Origin: Polyangiaceae bacterium
Lineage (GTDB): Bacteria; Myxococcota; Polyangia; Polyangiales; Polyangiaceae
Direction of reading: 5' to 3'
Length of the DNA: 12,722 bases
NCBI GenBank assembly: GCA_025936205.1
Contig: JAICTU010000258.1
Span: 1-12,722, forward strand
Positions 5,866-12,722 of the stretch are shown here, in pieces. The first letter of the stretch is position 1. Each line of letters opens with the position of its first letter. The position numbers were made by a program, and so were the translations under genes. The notes beneath the pieces were generated by a model. The model saw only the letters and a list, made by a program, of their open reading frames with translations. It was not told where the DNA came from and ran no database searches.

Positions 5866-8800
5866 TTACTGCGCCGGTTGGCAGGTGTAGCGGACCTCCC
5901 AGTCGTGGAGGATGGGCGCGGTCTGCTTGTCCGTGGAGGGGACGAAGTCGATGGTGAGGCGGAGGTGGTCGAGGCCGTTGGAGTAGACGGCGTCGAGGGC
6001 CGCGCCGAGGTCTTTGAAGGCGGGGGTGGCGGGGCTGATGGTGGTGCCGGTGCCTTCGCCGAGGTCGATCAGGGGCGCCGCGTCGAGGGCGGTGGCGGTC
6101 TTGGCGGCTTGTACGTGGAAGAGGAGTTTGCTGTCGCTGGCCGCGGTGAGGTAGTAGTTGAGGAGCTGCCACTCGGGTTGGTAGTCGATCGGGCAGTCGG
6201 CTTCGTATTCGCGTTCGAAGCTCGCAGCCGTGAAGCTGGGCGGCGCCGCGCATTGGAAGTTGACGCAGGCGGTGTTGTCGCAGCAGTCCGCAGGGGAGTT
6301 GCAGCTGTCGCCGGCGGTGCCGCAGGTGCCGCTGATCGCAGCGCAGGTCTTCGCCGGCGGGCCGCTGGCAGGGGTCCAGTTGCTGGGCGCCCGGCAGGCA
6401 GCCGTGGGGTTGCTGCCGCCGCTGCCGCAGCATTCGTCGTTGCTGGAGCAGGAGACGCCGGAGGACTTGCAGGGCGTCGGCACGAGGTAGCCGCGTTCGT
6501 TGACGTAGTGGTTGGCGGTGGTGATCGCGGCCATGTTCTGGCCGGGCACGAGGAAGGCCGGGTGGCTGCGGTCGCTGGAGGTGGCCGTGGTGTCGTCGAT
6601 CGCCGCCATCCAGAGCATGCTCGCCGCGCAGCTGAAGTGGGTGGCGACGCCGGTGCTGGACTTCTGGTTGAATTGGTTGCCGTAGGAGCGCGGGCTGGTG
6701 AACATGACCCAGCGGTAGCCGCCCACGGAGTTGGGCAGCACGGTGGGTTGGTAGGAGCGGTCGGCGTCGCTGGGGTCCTCGGCGTCGTTGAGCTGGGAGA
6801 GCTCGGTGGGGGGGCTGCCCGGGTTCTGGGTGTCGAGCGACATCAGCTTGCCCTTCCAGTAGCCGCGGGTGGTCGGGCTCATGCTGCCGTAGCTGGCCTC
6901 GAAGCAGGCGCGCTTCAAGTCGCTGTTGACGGTGATGCCGTGGCCGGAGCTGGTGGCATCGCAGAATTCGCCCGTCTCCGTCTCGACGTAGAGCAGGCTG
7001 CGGCTGTCGCTCTCGAAGAAGGGCCACTTGATCGGCAGGCCTGCGGCGGCCGAGCTGTAGGTGCTGTAGAGGCGCACCTTGTTGCTGAGCTTCAGCGTGC
7101 TCTGGTCGAACGACATCATCGTCAAGCCGCGGCGCCAGCCGGTGTCGCTCGCGCCCTTGATGGGGTCGGCGTCGGCGTTGACGTAGGCGATCTTGGTGCC
7201 GTCCGGCGAGAACACCGGCACCATCATCGAGGGCATCTGCGTCTCTTTGTAGGCGGTCGCGCTGTTGCTGGCGGTCGTGTAGGTGACCGCCGTGCCCACG
7301 GCGGGCGTCGAGACGTAGAAGACCTTGTCGTTGTTGACGGTGCCGGCGTTGACGTGCACCTCCGCCAGCGGCACCACCTCACCGGTCTCGTCAGCGTCGC
7401 TGCGGCGCTTGAGCAGCCACGGCGTCGAGCTGCTGCCCAGGGCGGTGACGGTGTAGATGCCGTTGTGGCTCTGGGTGCCTTCGTCCTTGACCAGGATCGA
7501 GTCGTTGAGAGCGAGCGTCACGCCGTCGATGGCGGGCAGGGCGCCGTTCCCCGTGCCCTTCAGCGTGGCGGGCGACGGGTTGATCGCCAGGGTGTGCGCG
7601 GGGAGACCCGCGCTGGTCGCGACGCGCACTTCGAAGATCGGGCTGCTGGGCGACTGGGTGAAGGCCATGCCCGGGGTCGCCTTTTCCGCGAAGGTGATGG
7701 CCTGGCTGTTCACCGTGCCCGCGGCCGTCACCTTCCAGGTCCGGCCATGGTTGGTGTTGCCGTCGCTCACGCGCACCTCCGTGCCCACCGCGAACTCGCT
7801 GTTGTTGTCGAAGTCGTAGCGGCGCTTCAGCACCCACTTGGAGGTCGGCGACACCGCGGAGCCGACCGAGCTCACGTAGTAAACTCCGTTCTGCTTCTGC
7901 GCCGTCTCGTCCTTGACCAGCACCGCCGCGCCCGCCTCGAGCGTGACGCCGTCGAGCGTCAGCGTACCGTTGGCAGAGGCGGTGAAGACGCCGTTCGACC
8001 AGCTCGCCCCGGCCAGCGCCGAGCCGGTGGTGGCGAACTGCACGCCCACGCCCGGGCTCTGGGTGTTGACGAAGAAGTAAGGCTTGGCGGCGCCGGCCTT
8101 GCCGAGCAGCACCGCGCTCTGCTGGTTGTTGCTCGTGGCCTGGTCGACGGTGTTGCCCCAGAAGGACGCCCCCTGCAGCACCAGCGAGCCGTCGGGCGAG
8201 ATCGCGCCGTAGGAAAAGCCGCGGCTGTTCTCGCCGTCGCGTTCGTAGTTGTTGTACGGGTCGCCGGCGGTGTTGGCGGGGGCGGTGGAGCTGCCATTGT
8301 CGCTCAGGCCCGTGTAGGTGGGCGCGATGCCTTTGCCGTACGGAGAGAAGAACGGGTCGCCCGAGGAGTCCAAGCCGATCGTGTCCACGCCCTTGCTGGT
8401 GCCGCCGCCGACGACCTGCCAGGCCTGGTTGCCCGACACGACGCGCGCGCCGTTGGCCGAGACCGAATGGCACACGGGGCAGCCCGCGGTGGTGTTGAAG
8501 GGGTCCTGGTTGGGCGCGCTCTTCTGCGAGAGGTCGATGGCGCGCGTCATCGAGCTGTTGGCCGTGCTCGGGTGCGTCACGTTGCCCACCTCGCAGGTTT
8601 GCCCGGGAACGTAGCTGGTCGCGCTGTAGTTGGTGCCTTGCGTACCCGCGTGCAGCGTGCGCCGGTACTGGGTGTAGTAGACCGTGCCGTACAGCGGCTT
8701 GGTCGCGAACTTGACCGGGATCTTCAGCTCGTTCTTGACCTTGTTGGTCGTGCCGTAACGGCGCTGCACGATGATCTCGCCGACGGCGTTGACGCCGGCG

Positions 8801-9927
8801 CTGGCCACACTGCGATCGAACGCACTCCAGATCTCCTGCGGGATTTGCCACGCGGGCGAGCCCGTGGCCAGCGAGCCTTCCTTCGGATCTCCGCTCGTGT
8901 AGATCTTGCTGTACCAGAAGCTGGGTGAGCTCGAGCCCTGAGGGTAGCGCAGCGCCACCTGTACTTCGCTGGCGGCGTTGCCGCCGGTGTCCCACTGCAC
9001 GAGCGGCGCCTGGAGGTCGAGCGGGAAGACGGTGTTCTTGTAGGGGTACAGCGTCTTGCCGCTGTCGGCAGCCAACCCGGCGCCGGCAAACTCGCTGATC
9101 AGGCTGGCGCTGGCCGCGCCGTTGACGTCGATCTTCACCACCACGTCGACCAGCGCGCTGCTGCTGTCGGCGGAGCTCTTCGCCGTGACCACGATCGGCG
9201 ACGCGATGCCGGAGAAGGGCGTCAGCTTGCCGGTGCTGTCCAGCACGGCGCGGTCATAGGCGTCGATCGTCCAGCTCGGCTGAATCGGGGCGCCGCCCGT
9301 GCACGTGCCGCTGAAGGAGAGCGAGGCGGGGGTCGCCGTGATGGCTCCGTTCGCCGCGATGCCGGTGATCGTGAACATGGAGGTCGAGGGCGAGATCGCG
9401 ATGTCGTCGCAGTGACCCCCCGACCCGCTCCCGGGCAGGGTCAGTCCGGTGGAGTCGGCTTTCAAGTCCTCGTCCACGAGCAGCCCGTCCGGGGTGTCGT
9501 TGACCAGCATGCAGCGCGGATCGCACAAGTTCTTGCAGTCTTTGCTCGTGGACAGGGCTTGCAGACGCAGGCCCGAGGCGGTCGTGGTGGCGGTCTCGAC
9601 CTGTTGCTCAGCCTGGCACTCGCTCCACACACCAGCGTTGCAGCTGCGCGCGCCCATCGAGCAGATGGCGTAGTCTCCGCGCAGCTCGTGTACGCTGCCG
9701 CAGGCGATGCGAGCGCCCTCGTCCGAGCAGGGGCAGTCGGTCGAGGTCGGCTCGGCGCAGGGATCCTGCGCGGAGCCCGTCTGGAGCCACTGCGCGTCTC
9801 CGTTGCCGTCGAGGGAAGCGGGCTCGGGCGGCTCGCCCTGCGAGCAGCCGCTGAACAGAGCCACCAGTAGGGGACTGAAACTGAGCGACGTTCGGCGAAA
9901 GCTGGGGCGTCTGGGTGGCGAGAACAT
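5866..9927 (-). CDS. Large myxobacterial-type lipoprotein with one heme-c motif, beta-propeller blades and inserted phage-tail-fibre-type repeats
   Basis: The 1353-residue protein starts with Arg-rich residues and a hydrophobic run ending in the lipobox LFSGC (Cys 28). A Cys-rich stretch follows (57-104; CSMGARSCNAGVWSEC resembles 'C-x-G-x-x-x-C-x-x-G-x-W-x-x-C' modules of myxobacterial surface proteins). An Ig-like (Big2-type) region lies at about 195-270. YPYKNTVFPLDLQAPLVQW (294-312) and CPVCHSVSANGARV (483-496; heme site CxxCH at 483-487) lead into SPDG propeller blades at 577-580 and 907-910. SYQPTV and WVMFTSPRSYGN (1058-1084) follow, then two CC-containing modules (1153-1226). A C-terminal beta-rich domain ends at the stop. 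I recall this order from Polyangiaceae lipoproteins. Residues about 629-888 are an insertion of two repeats (see separate entries). Probably located at the outer membrane or cell surface; role unknown. It is divergent from an octaheme cytochrome gene. Confidence 0.85.
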   Translation of the reverse strand: MFSPPRRPSFRRTSLSFSPLLVALFSGCSQGEPPEPASLDGNGDAQWLQTGSAQDPCAEPTSTDCPCSDEGARIACGSVHELRGDYAICSMGARSCNAGVWSECQAEQQVETATTTASGLRLQALSTSKDCKNLCDPRCMLVNDTPDGLLVDEDLKADSTGLTLPGSGSGGHCDDIAISPSTSMFTITGIAANGAITATPASLSFSGTCTGGAPIQPSWTIDAYDRAVLDSTGKLTPFSGIASPIVVTAKSSADSSSALVDVVVKIDVNGAASASLISEFAGAGLAADSGKTLYPYKNTVFPLDLQAPLVQWDTGGNAASEVQVALRYPQGSSSPSFWYSKIYTSGDPKEGSLATGSPAWQIPQEIWSAFDRSVASAGVNAVGEIIVQRRYGTTNKVKNELKIPVKFATKPLYGTVYYTQYRRTLHAGTQGTNYSATSYVPGQTCEVGNVTHPSTANSSMTRAIDLSQKSAPNQDPFNTTAGCPVCHSVSANGARVVSGNQAWQVVGGGTSKGVDTIGLDSSGDPFFSPYGKGIAPTYTGLSDNGSSTAPANTAGDPYNNYERDGENSRGFSYGAISPDGSLVLQGASFWGNTVDQATSNNQQSAVLLGKAGAAKPYFFVNTQSPGVGVQFATTGSALAGASWSNGVFTASANGTLTLDGVTLEAGAAVLVKDETAQKQNGVYYVSSVGSAVSPTSKWVLKRRYDFDNNSEFAVGTEVRVSDGNTNHGRTWKVTAAGTVNSQAITFAEKATPGMAFTQSPSSPIFEVRVATSAGLPAHTLAINPSPATLKGTGNGALPAIDGVTLALNDSILVKDEGTQSHNGIYTVTALGSSSTPWLLKRRSDADETGEVVPLAEVHVNAGTVNNDKVFYVSTPAVGTAVTYTTASNSATAYKETQMPSMMVPVFSPDGTKIAYVNADADPIKGASDTGWRRGLTMMSFDQSTLKLSNKVRLYSTYSSAAAGLPIKWPFFESDSRSLLYVETETGEFCDATSSGHGITVNSDLKRACFEASYGSMSPTTRGYWKGKLMSLDTQNPGSPPTELSQLNDAEDPSDADRSYQPTVLPNSVGGYRWVMFTSPRSYGNQFNQKSSTGVATHFSCAASMLWMAAIDDTTATSSDRSHPAFLVPGQNMAAITTANHYVNERGYLVPTPCKSSGVSCSSNDECCGSGGSNPTAACRAPSNWTPASGPPAKTCAAISGTCGTAGDSCNSPADCCDNTACVNFQCAAPPSFTAASFEREYEADCPIDYQPEWQLLNYYLTAASDSKLLFHVQAAKTATALDAAPLIDLGEGTGTTISPATPAFKDLGAALDAVYSNGLDHLRLTIDFVPSTDKQTAPILHDWEVRYTCQPAQ
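6250..6471 (-). repeat. Two Cys-rich 'CC' modules within the lipoprotein
   Basis: Residues 1153-1178 (CKSSGVSCSSNDECCGS...C) and 1195-1226 (CAAISGTCGTAGDSC...DCC...C...C) share the pattern C-x6-C or similar, then C/D-x-x-CC, then C. Such modules are common in myxobacterial secreted proteins and look disulfide-bonded, like EB/knottin-type folds. They separate the propeller region from the C-terminal domain and are probably spacers or binding modules. Confidence 0.5.
7264..7632 (-). repeat. Phage-tail-fibre-type repeat, copy B (residues about 766-888)
   Basis: The segment begins FEVRVATSAGLPAHTL and continues AIDGVTLALNDSILVKDEG, HNGIYTVTALG, WLLKRRSDADETGE and a GTVNNDKVF turn. The order 'DGV-h-x-x-x-D-x-hLVKD-x-x-x-x-x-NGIY-x-V' then 'R-x-x-DAD' then 'G-T-x-N-x-D' matches a repeat I know from tailed-phage tail fibres. 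It is followed directly by the propeller blade VPVFSPDG. Confidence 0.7.
7690..8040 (-). repeat. Phage-tail-fibre-type repeat, copy A (residues about 630-746)
   Basis: QFATTGSALAGASWSNGVF leads into TLTLDGVTLEAGAAVLVKDE, QNGVYYVSSVG, WVLKRRYDFDNNSE and DGNTNHGRTWKVT. It aligns with copy B at DGVTL, LVKDE, NG(V/I)Y, W(V/L)LKRR and the following D-x-D. The copies are clearly diverged, so this is not a recent tandem duplication. Confidence 0.7.
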
Positions 9928-9997
9928 TGACAGATTCGTTGATCCAGAGCGGCTTCCATGGCAGCGGAGTGAAGCGGTTTCTTAACGGGTTTGCATC
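9928..9997. promoter_or_regulatory. Divergent control region between the two heme-motif lipoprotein genes
   Basis: Only 70 bp separate the ATG at 9927 (- strand) from the GTG at 9998 (+ strand), so promoters for both genes should lie here or inside the 5' ends. TTGACA occurs at 9927-9932 on the + strand, but no good -10 follows at 17 bp. No convincing consensus, dyad or Shine-Dalgarno sequence was found for either side. The assignment rests on gene orientation only. Confidence 0.4.
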
Positions 9998-11959
9998 GTG
10001 GGGCGACAAAACATTGTCAGGACGGGGCAGCGCGGGGTGAGCGCTGGAGCGGGCGCATCGGGGAGTTGCGCCCCTTCTCCCGGTTCTGCGCACCTGCGCA
10101 CCCTGGCTGCGCTGGCGCTCTGCGCGTGCAGCGCGGCGCAACCGGCGCACCTCTCGAGAGCAAGAGAGGCGGTCCGGCGCGTGCAGAGCAACGTCACGCG
10201 CGAGGACTACGTGGGCTCGGCCAGCTGCGAGCCGTGCCATGGGGCGATCTACCAGTCCTGGCAGAGGTCGCCGATGCATCGCATGACGCGCCCCTCCGGG
10301 TCCGACCTCCGCGCGCATTTTGACGGCACGGAGTTTTACCTCGGCCGCGATACGGCGCGCGTCGAGCAGCGCGGTGGGGAGCGCTTTGTCGAGCTGCACG
10401 GGTCGGGCGCTGCGCGGCGCTATCGGGTGACCAAGGTGATCGGCGGGCGGCACCGCGAGGACTTCGTCGGTGTGGAGCTGAGCGGCGGCGGCTCGGAGCA
10501 GCTCGAAGAAGATCCGGAGAGCCCGAGTGCCCGCGAGGCAGCCAACGGCCGCGAGCAGGTGCTGCCGCTGTCGTGGGTGTACGCGACGTCGTCGTGGCGC
10601 TACAAAGGGTACTCGGTGATGCTGCCCGAGCGGCCCGCGCTGCGCGCTGGCCCCGTCTGGGCCGCGACCTGCATCGGTTGCCACAACACGCTGCCGTACC
10701 TGACGCTCGCGTACGATGATCTGCTGGGTCCGTCGGCGCCGGCCTATCAGGGCTCGGTGCACGATCGCTTGCTGCCCAGCGAGCGGCTGTGGCCGGTGCA
10801 CGTGAAGGATGAGGCGGGGCTGAAGCAGGCGGTGGCGCTGGAGATCGAGCACCTCGGCGGCCCATCGAGGGCCGCTGCGGAACACTCATCGCTGGAGCGT
10901 GTGCTCGGGGCGGCCATCTCGACCACGCGCCACGGGCTCGGCGCCGAGCATCTCGTGGAGCTCGGCGTCGGCTGTGAGTCGTGCCACTACGGAGCGCGCG
11001 AGCACCTGGCGGACCCCAGCGTGCGGCCGAGCTTCGGCGTCGAGAGCTCGCTGTTCGAGATCGCGCCGCCCGCCGAGCCGGCGCGCGCCGAGCAGATCAA
11101 CCGCACCTGCGCGCATTGCCACTCGGTGCTGCTCAGCTCGTATCCCTGGACCTGGGAGGGCAAGCGGCGGCGCGACCCGGTGCCGGGTGGCAGCTCCACC
11201 AACTCGGGGGAGGGGCGCGATTTCTTGCTGGGCGGCTGTGCGCGCGAGCTCGCTTGCAGCAGCTGCCATGATCCGCACGCGGAGGATTCCGCGGACCGGC
11301 TCGCGCAGCTCGTGACCCCGCGAGGCAATGCGCTCTGCGTCGGTTGCCACCAGCAGTACGGATCGCAGGCAGCGCTCACCGAGCACACGCATCACCCGGC
11401 GGGCTCGGCGGGCAGCGCGTGCGTGGAGTGCCACATGCCGCGCAAGAACATGGGGCTCGACTACCGGCTGACCCGCTATCATCGCATCGGCTCGCCCACG
11501 GATCCCGAGCGCGTACTCGGCGATCGGCCGCTGGAGTGCGCGCTGTGCCACGCCGATCGCAGCGTCGAGTCGCTGACCGCCGACATGGAGCGCTGGTGGC
11601 GGAAGAGCTACCCGCGCGAGGCGCTGCGCGAGCTGTACGGCAATGACCTGAGCGCGAACACGCTGTCGAGCACGCTGCAGCGAGGCAAGCCGCACGAGCA
11701 GGCGGTGGCCATCGCGACCTTCGGCGACCAGCGCGTGCAGAGCGCGCTGCCCGAGCTCCTGCCGCAGCTCACGCACCAGTACCCGCTGGTGCGCTTTTAT
11801 ACCAAGGCGGCGATCGAGCGCATCACCGGGCAGCCCTTGCCCGTGGATGTGAACGGCTCCGGCGCCGAGATCCGCGCGGCGGCAAACAGCTGGTGGGCAG
11901 CGCGCAAGGGAGGCAACACAACTCGGCTTGCGCCGATGCCGAGTCGTCCCTCAGACTAG
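9998..11959 (+). CDS. Octaheme c-type cytochrome, probable lipoprotein, with HEAT-like C-terminus
   Basis: The 653-residue protein carries eight CxxCH heme-c sites: residues 77-81, 225-229, 326-330, 371-375, 420-424, 447-451, 475-479 and 514-518. The opening YVGSASCEPCHGAIYQSW is typical of the cytochrome c554-like multiheme superfamily. A hydrophobic run ending LALCAC (Cys 44) is a plausible lipobox, so the protein would sit in the envelope; hemes are attached outside the cytoplasm by the Ccm/Ccs machinery. The gap between hemes 1 and 2 is about 145 residues, while hemes 3-8 are close together. Residues about 565-612 (HEQAVAIATFGDQRVQSALP...LVRFYTKAAIERITG) look HEAT-like. The GTG at 9998 leaves a long pre-signal segment; GTG at 10037 (residue 14) is an alternative start. 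It is likely an electron-transfer protein or a reductase of unknown substrate. It is divergent from the heme-motif lipoprotein. Confidence 0.88.
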   Translation: MGRQNIVRTGQRGVSAGAGASGSCAPSPGSAHLRTLAALALCACSAAQPAHLSRAREAVRRVQSNVTREDYVGSASCEPCHGAIYQSWQRSPMHRMTRPSGSDLRAHFDGTEFYLGRDTARVEQRGGERFVELHGSGAARRYRVTKVIGGRHREDFVGVELSGGGSEQLEEDPESPSAREAANGREQVLPLSWVYATSSWRYKGYSVMLPERPALRAGPVWAATCIGCHNTLPYLTLAYDDLLGPSAPAYQGSVHDRLLPSERLWPVHVKDEAGLKQAVALEIEHLGGPSRAAAEHSSLERVLGAAISTTRHGLGAEHLVELGVGCESCHYGAREHLADPSVRPSFGVESSLFEIAPPAEPARAEQINRTCAHCHSVLLSSYPWTWEGKRRRDPVPGGSSTNSGEGRDFLLGGCARELACSSCHDPHAEDSADRLAQLVTPRGNALCVGCHQQYGSQAALTEHTHHPAGSAGSACVECHMPRKNMGLDYRLTRYHRIGSPTDPERVLGDRPLECALCHADRSVESLTADMERWWRKSYPREALRELYGNDLSANTLSSTLQRGKPHEQAVAIATFGDQRVQSALPELLPQLTHQYPLVRFYTKAAIERITGQPLPVDVNGSGAEIRAAANSWWAARKGGNTTRLAPMPSRPSD

Positions 11960-11963
11960 GACC

Positions 11964-12128
11964 ATGTCGGCGAGCAAGGTCCGAGCGGCGTGCGCCTGGT
12001 CCGTGGCTGGCGCGAGCTGGGTGCTGTCCAGCTCGGCGGCGGCGGCATCGCTCGAGCTGCAGGGACCGGAGAGCTGCTCCGATCGGGAGCAGCTCGGCTA
12101 TCATGTCGAGTGGCTGCTGGGCAGCTCG
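11964..12128 (+). pseudogene. N-terminal fragment of a secreted myxobacterial protein, truncated
   Basis: ATG at 11964 opens a frame with a signal-peptide-like start (SKVRAACAWSVAGASWVLSSSAAAA) and then LELQGPESCSDREQLGYH and VEWLLGSS. This resembles the mature N-terminus 'h-x-GP-x-x-C-x-D-x-x-x-h' of hypothetical secreted proteins that I associate with sigma-factor loci in this group. After about residue 55 the frame becomes Arg/His/Gly-rich and loses any resemblance to protein, while another frame shows a sigma-factor fragment. I infer a deletion junction near 12120. It starts 4 bases after the cytochrome stop, with no good ribosome binding site. Confidence 0.45.
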
Positions 12129-12228
12129 CCTTGTTGGAAAGCGTCCCGCAGCCGAGATCGCCGCGGCCGATGGCATCGGGATCAACACGCTGTACTCGCG
12201 CATTCGCAGCCTGCGGCTCGAGCTCATT
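12122..12228 (+). pseudogene. Fragment of a sigma-70 family factor (region 4 helix-turn-helix)
   Basis: The frame starting 12151 reads AEIAAADGIGINTLYSRIRS followed by LRLELI. This is the region 4.2 pattern 'AEIA-x-x-x-G-h-x-x-NT-h-YSR-h-R-x-h-R' of ECF-type sigma factors, whose helix contacts the -35 box. Just before it, in another frame, QLALLES (12122-12142) matches the preceding helix ('QLALEL'), so a small deletion or frameshift separates the two. Region 2 and the rest of region 4 are absent. No stop separates this frame from the next gene's ATG at 12274; an in-frame ATG lies at 12103. Confidence 0.6.
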
Positions 12229-12273
12229 TCTGGAGCGGAGGGAGCGGGGCAGCTCGCGCGGAGCCCGAGAGCC

Positions 12274-12722
12274 ATGAACGCGCGCTCCCTCGACACAGTG
12301 CTGGCCGCTGCCCGTGCGGGCCTGTCGCCATCGGACGAGCAGGTGGAGGCGATCGGAGCGCGCCTGGCCGCTCCGATGCCGTTGAAAGAGGCAGTGCCAC
12401 GCCCCGCTCCGGGGCGCTGGGCAGCCTTCAAGGCCACGGGCAGCGCGGGGCTGCTCGCCGCCGGAGTGCTCGTCGGGGCAGGCTTCCTCGCGGGGCTGCT
12501 CGCGCACCGCGCGCTGACCTTCGTCGAGCTTCCTCCGCCACCTCTCCCCGCCCCCATCGCGAGCCCCACGCCCGAGCTCCTGCTCCCCACGGAAGCCCCG
12601 ACGGCAACGCCCGCAACGAGCAGCAAGAGGGCAGGAGGGCAAGCGGGCGCTCCACGGCCGCGCGCGGCGCATAGCTCCCCGGACGACTCGACGGCAGAGC
12701 TCGCGCCGCCAGGCGCGAGCAG
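12274..12722 (+). CDS. Single-pass membrane protein of a sigma-factor locus (3' end outside window)
   Basis: 149 codons are visible and the frame is open at the right edge. A cytoplasmic-type N-terminus (MNARSLDTVLAAARAGLSPS, then VEAIGARLA) is followed by one membrane helix (about 57-78, GLLAAGVLVGAGFLAGLLA). A Pro/Thr/Ala-rich periplasmic linker follows (PPPPLPAPIASPTPELL onward). From memory, Polyangiales ECF sigma genes are often followed by a gene with exactly this layout, whose missing C-terminus usually bears helical repeats. It may act as an anti-sigma-like partner. Here the cognate sigma factor is only a fragment. ATG 12274 has GGAG at 12260-12263 as a modest ribosome binding site. 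The same frame is open upstream to ATG 12103, so a longer fusion product is possible. Confidence 0.6.
   Translation, partial: MNARSLDTVLAAARAGLSPSDEQVEAIGARLAAPMPLKEAVPRPAPGRWAAFKATGSAGLLAAGVLVGAGFLAGLLAHRALTFVELPPPPLPAPIASPTPELLLPTEAPTATPATSSKRAGGQAGAPRPRAAHSSPDDSTAELAPPGAS

Noticed and set aside
7264..8040. A prophage remnant
   Set aside because: The tail-fibre-type repeats lie in frame inside a bacterial lipoprotein, and no other phage gene is present.
5854..8928. A 1024-codon + strand open frame opposite the large lipoprotein
   Set aside because: Its translation is a Val/Ala/Gly/Arg/His-rich string with no domain. It is the antisense shadow of a GC-rich gene whose - strand protein has clear motifs.
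7391..8995. A 534-codon - strand frame inside the lipoprotein gene
   Set aside because: It is Arg/Gln/His-rich with no motif and overlaps a well-supported gene in another frame.
9926..9955. A sigma-70 promoter starting with TTGACA at 9927
   Set aside because: No -10-like hexamer lies at a suitable distance, and the TTGACA overlaps the start codon of the opposite gene.
11928..12674. A 248-codon + strand frame as one intact gene
   Set aside because: Only about residues 13-67 (from ATG 11964) look like protein; afterwards another frame shows sigma region 4 and a membrane protein.
1..12722. CRISPR array, tRNA or rRNA gene
   Set aside because: No regularly spaced direct repeats, cloverleaf-like sequence or rRNA signature was seen on either strand.

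Overview
The window is very GC-rich, with dense G/C at third codon positions, many GTG starts and long antisense open frames. It most resembles a myxobacterium, probably Polyangiales (Sorangium/Polyangium-like). The strongest pointer is the large lipoprotein at 5866-9927. It has the layout of a family I know from Polyangiaceae: an Ig-like domain, one CxxCH motif in a CHSVS context, SPDG beta-propeller blades and Cys-rich 'DECC' modules. The sigma-factor/membrane-protein locus at the right edge fits the same group. Taxonomy is inferred; no rRNA or marker gene is present.

Layout. (1) 1-2623, + strand: the C-terminal part of a GT-C-like membrane glycosyltransferase, a 4-bp-overlapping DTW-domain tRNA-uridine aminocarboxypropyltransferase, and a second membrane protein that looks internally shortened. 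(2) 2624-3336: about 700 bases with no convincing gene, several inverted repeats and a perfect 18-bp palindrome. (3) 3337-4080: a compact ribbon-helix-helix antitoxin and PIN-domain toxin, followed by a strong hairpin. (4) 4239-5739, - strand: an S41-peptidase lipoprotein pseudogene (two frameshifts plus a probable in-frame deletion), preceded by the C-terminal stub of an AraC-type regulator. (5) 5866-9927, - strand: a 1353-residue lipoprotein with one heme-c motif; two copies of a repeat otherwise typical of phage tail fibres sit inside its propeller region. (6) 9998-11959, + strand and divergent: an octaheme c-type cytochrome lipoprotein with a HEAT-like C-terminus. (7) 11964-12722: two broken gene ends, one a sigma-70 region 4 helix-turn-helix, leading into a single-pass membrane protein cut by the window edge.

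How the parts relate. The two heme-motif lipoproteins share a 70-bp divergent control region and may form one envelope redox unit; this is inference. The toxin-antitoxin pair is self-contained and probably mobile. The rest shows local gene decay: four fragments or pseudogenes and one probable internal deletion within 12.7 kb. No CRISPR array, tRNA, rRNA, transposase or integrase was seen.
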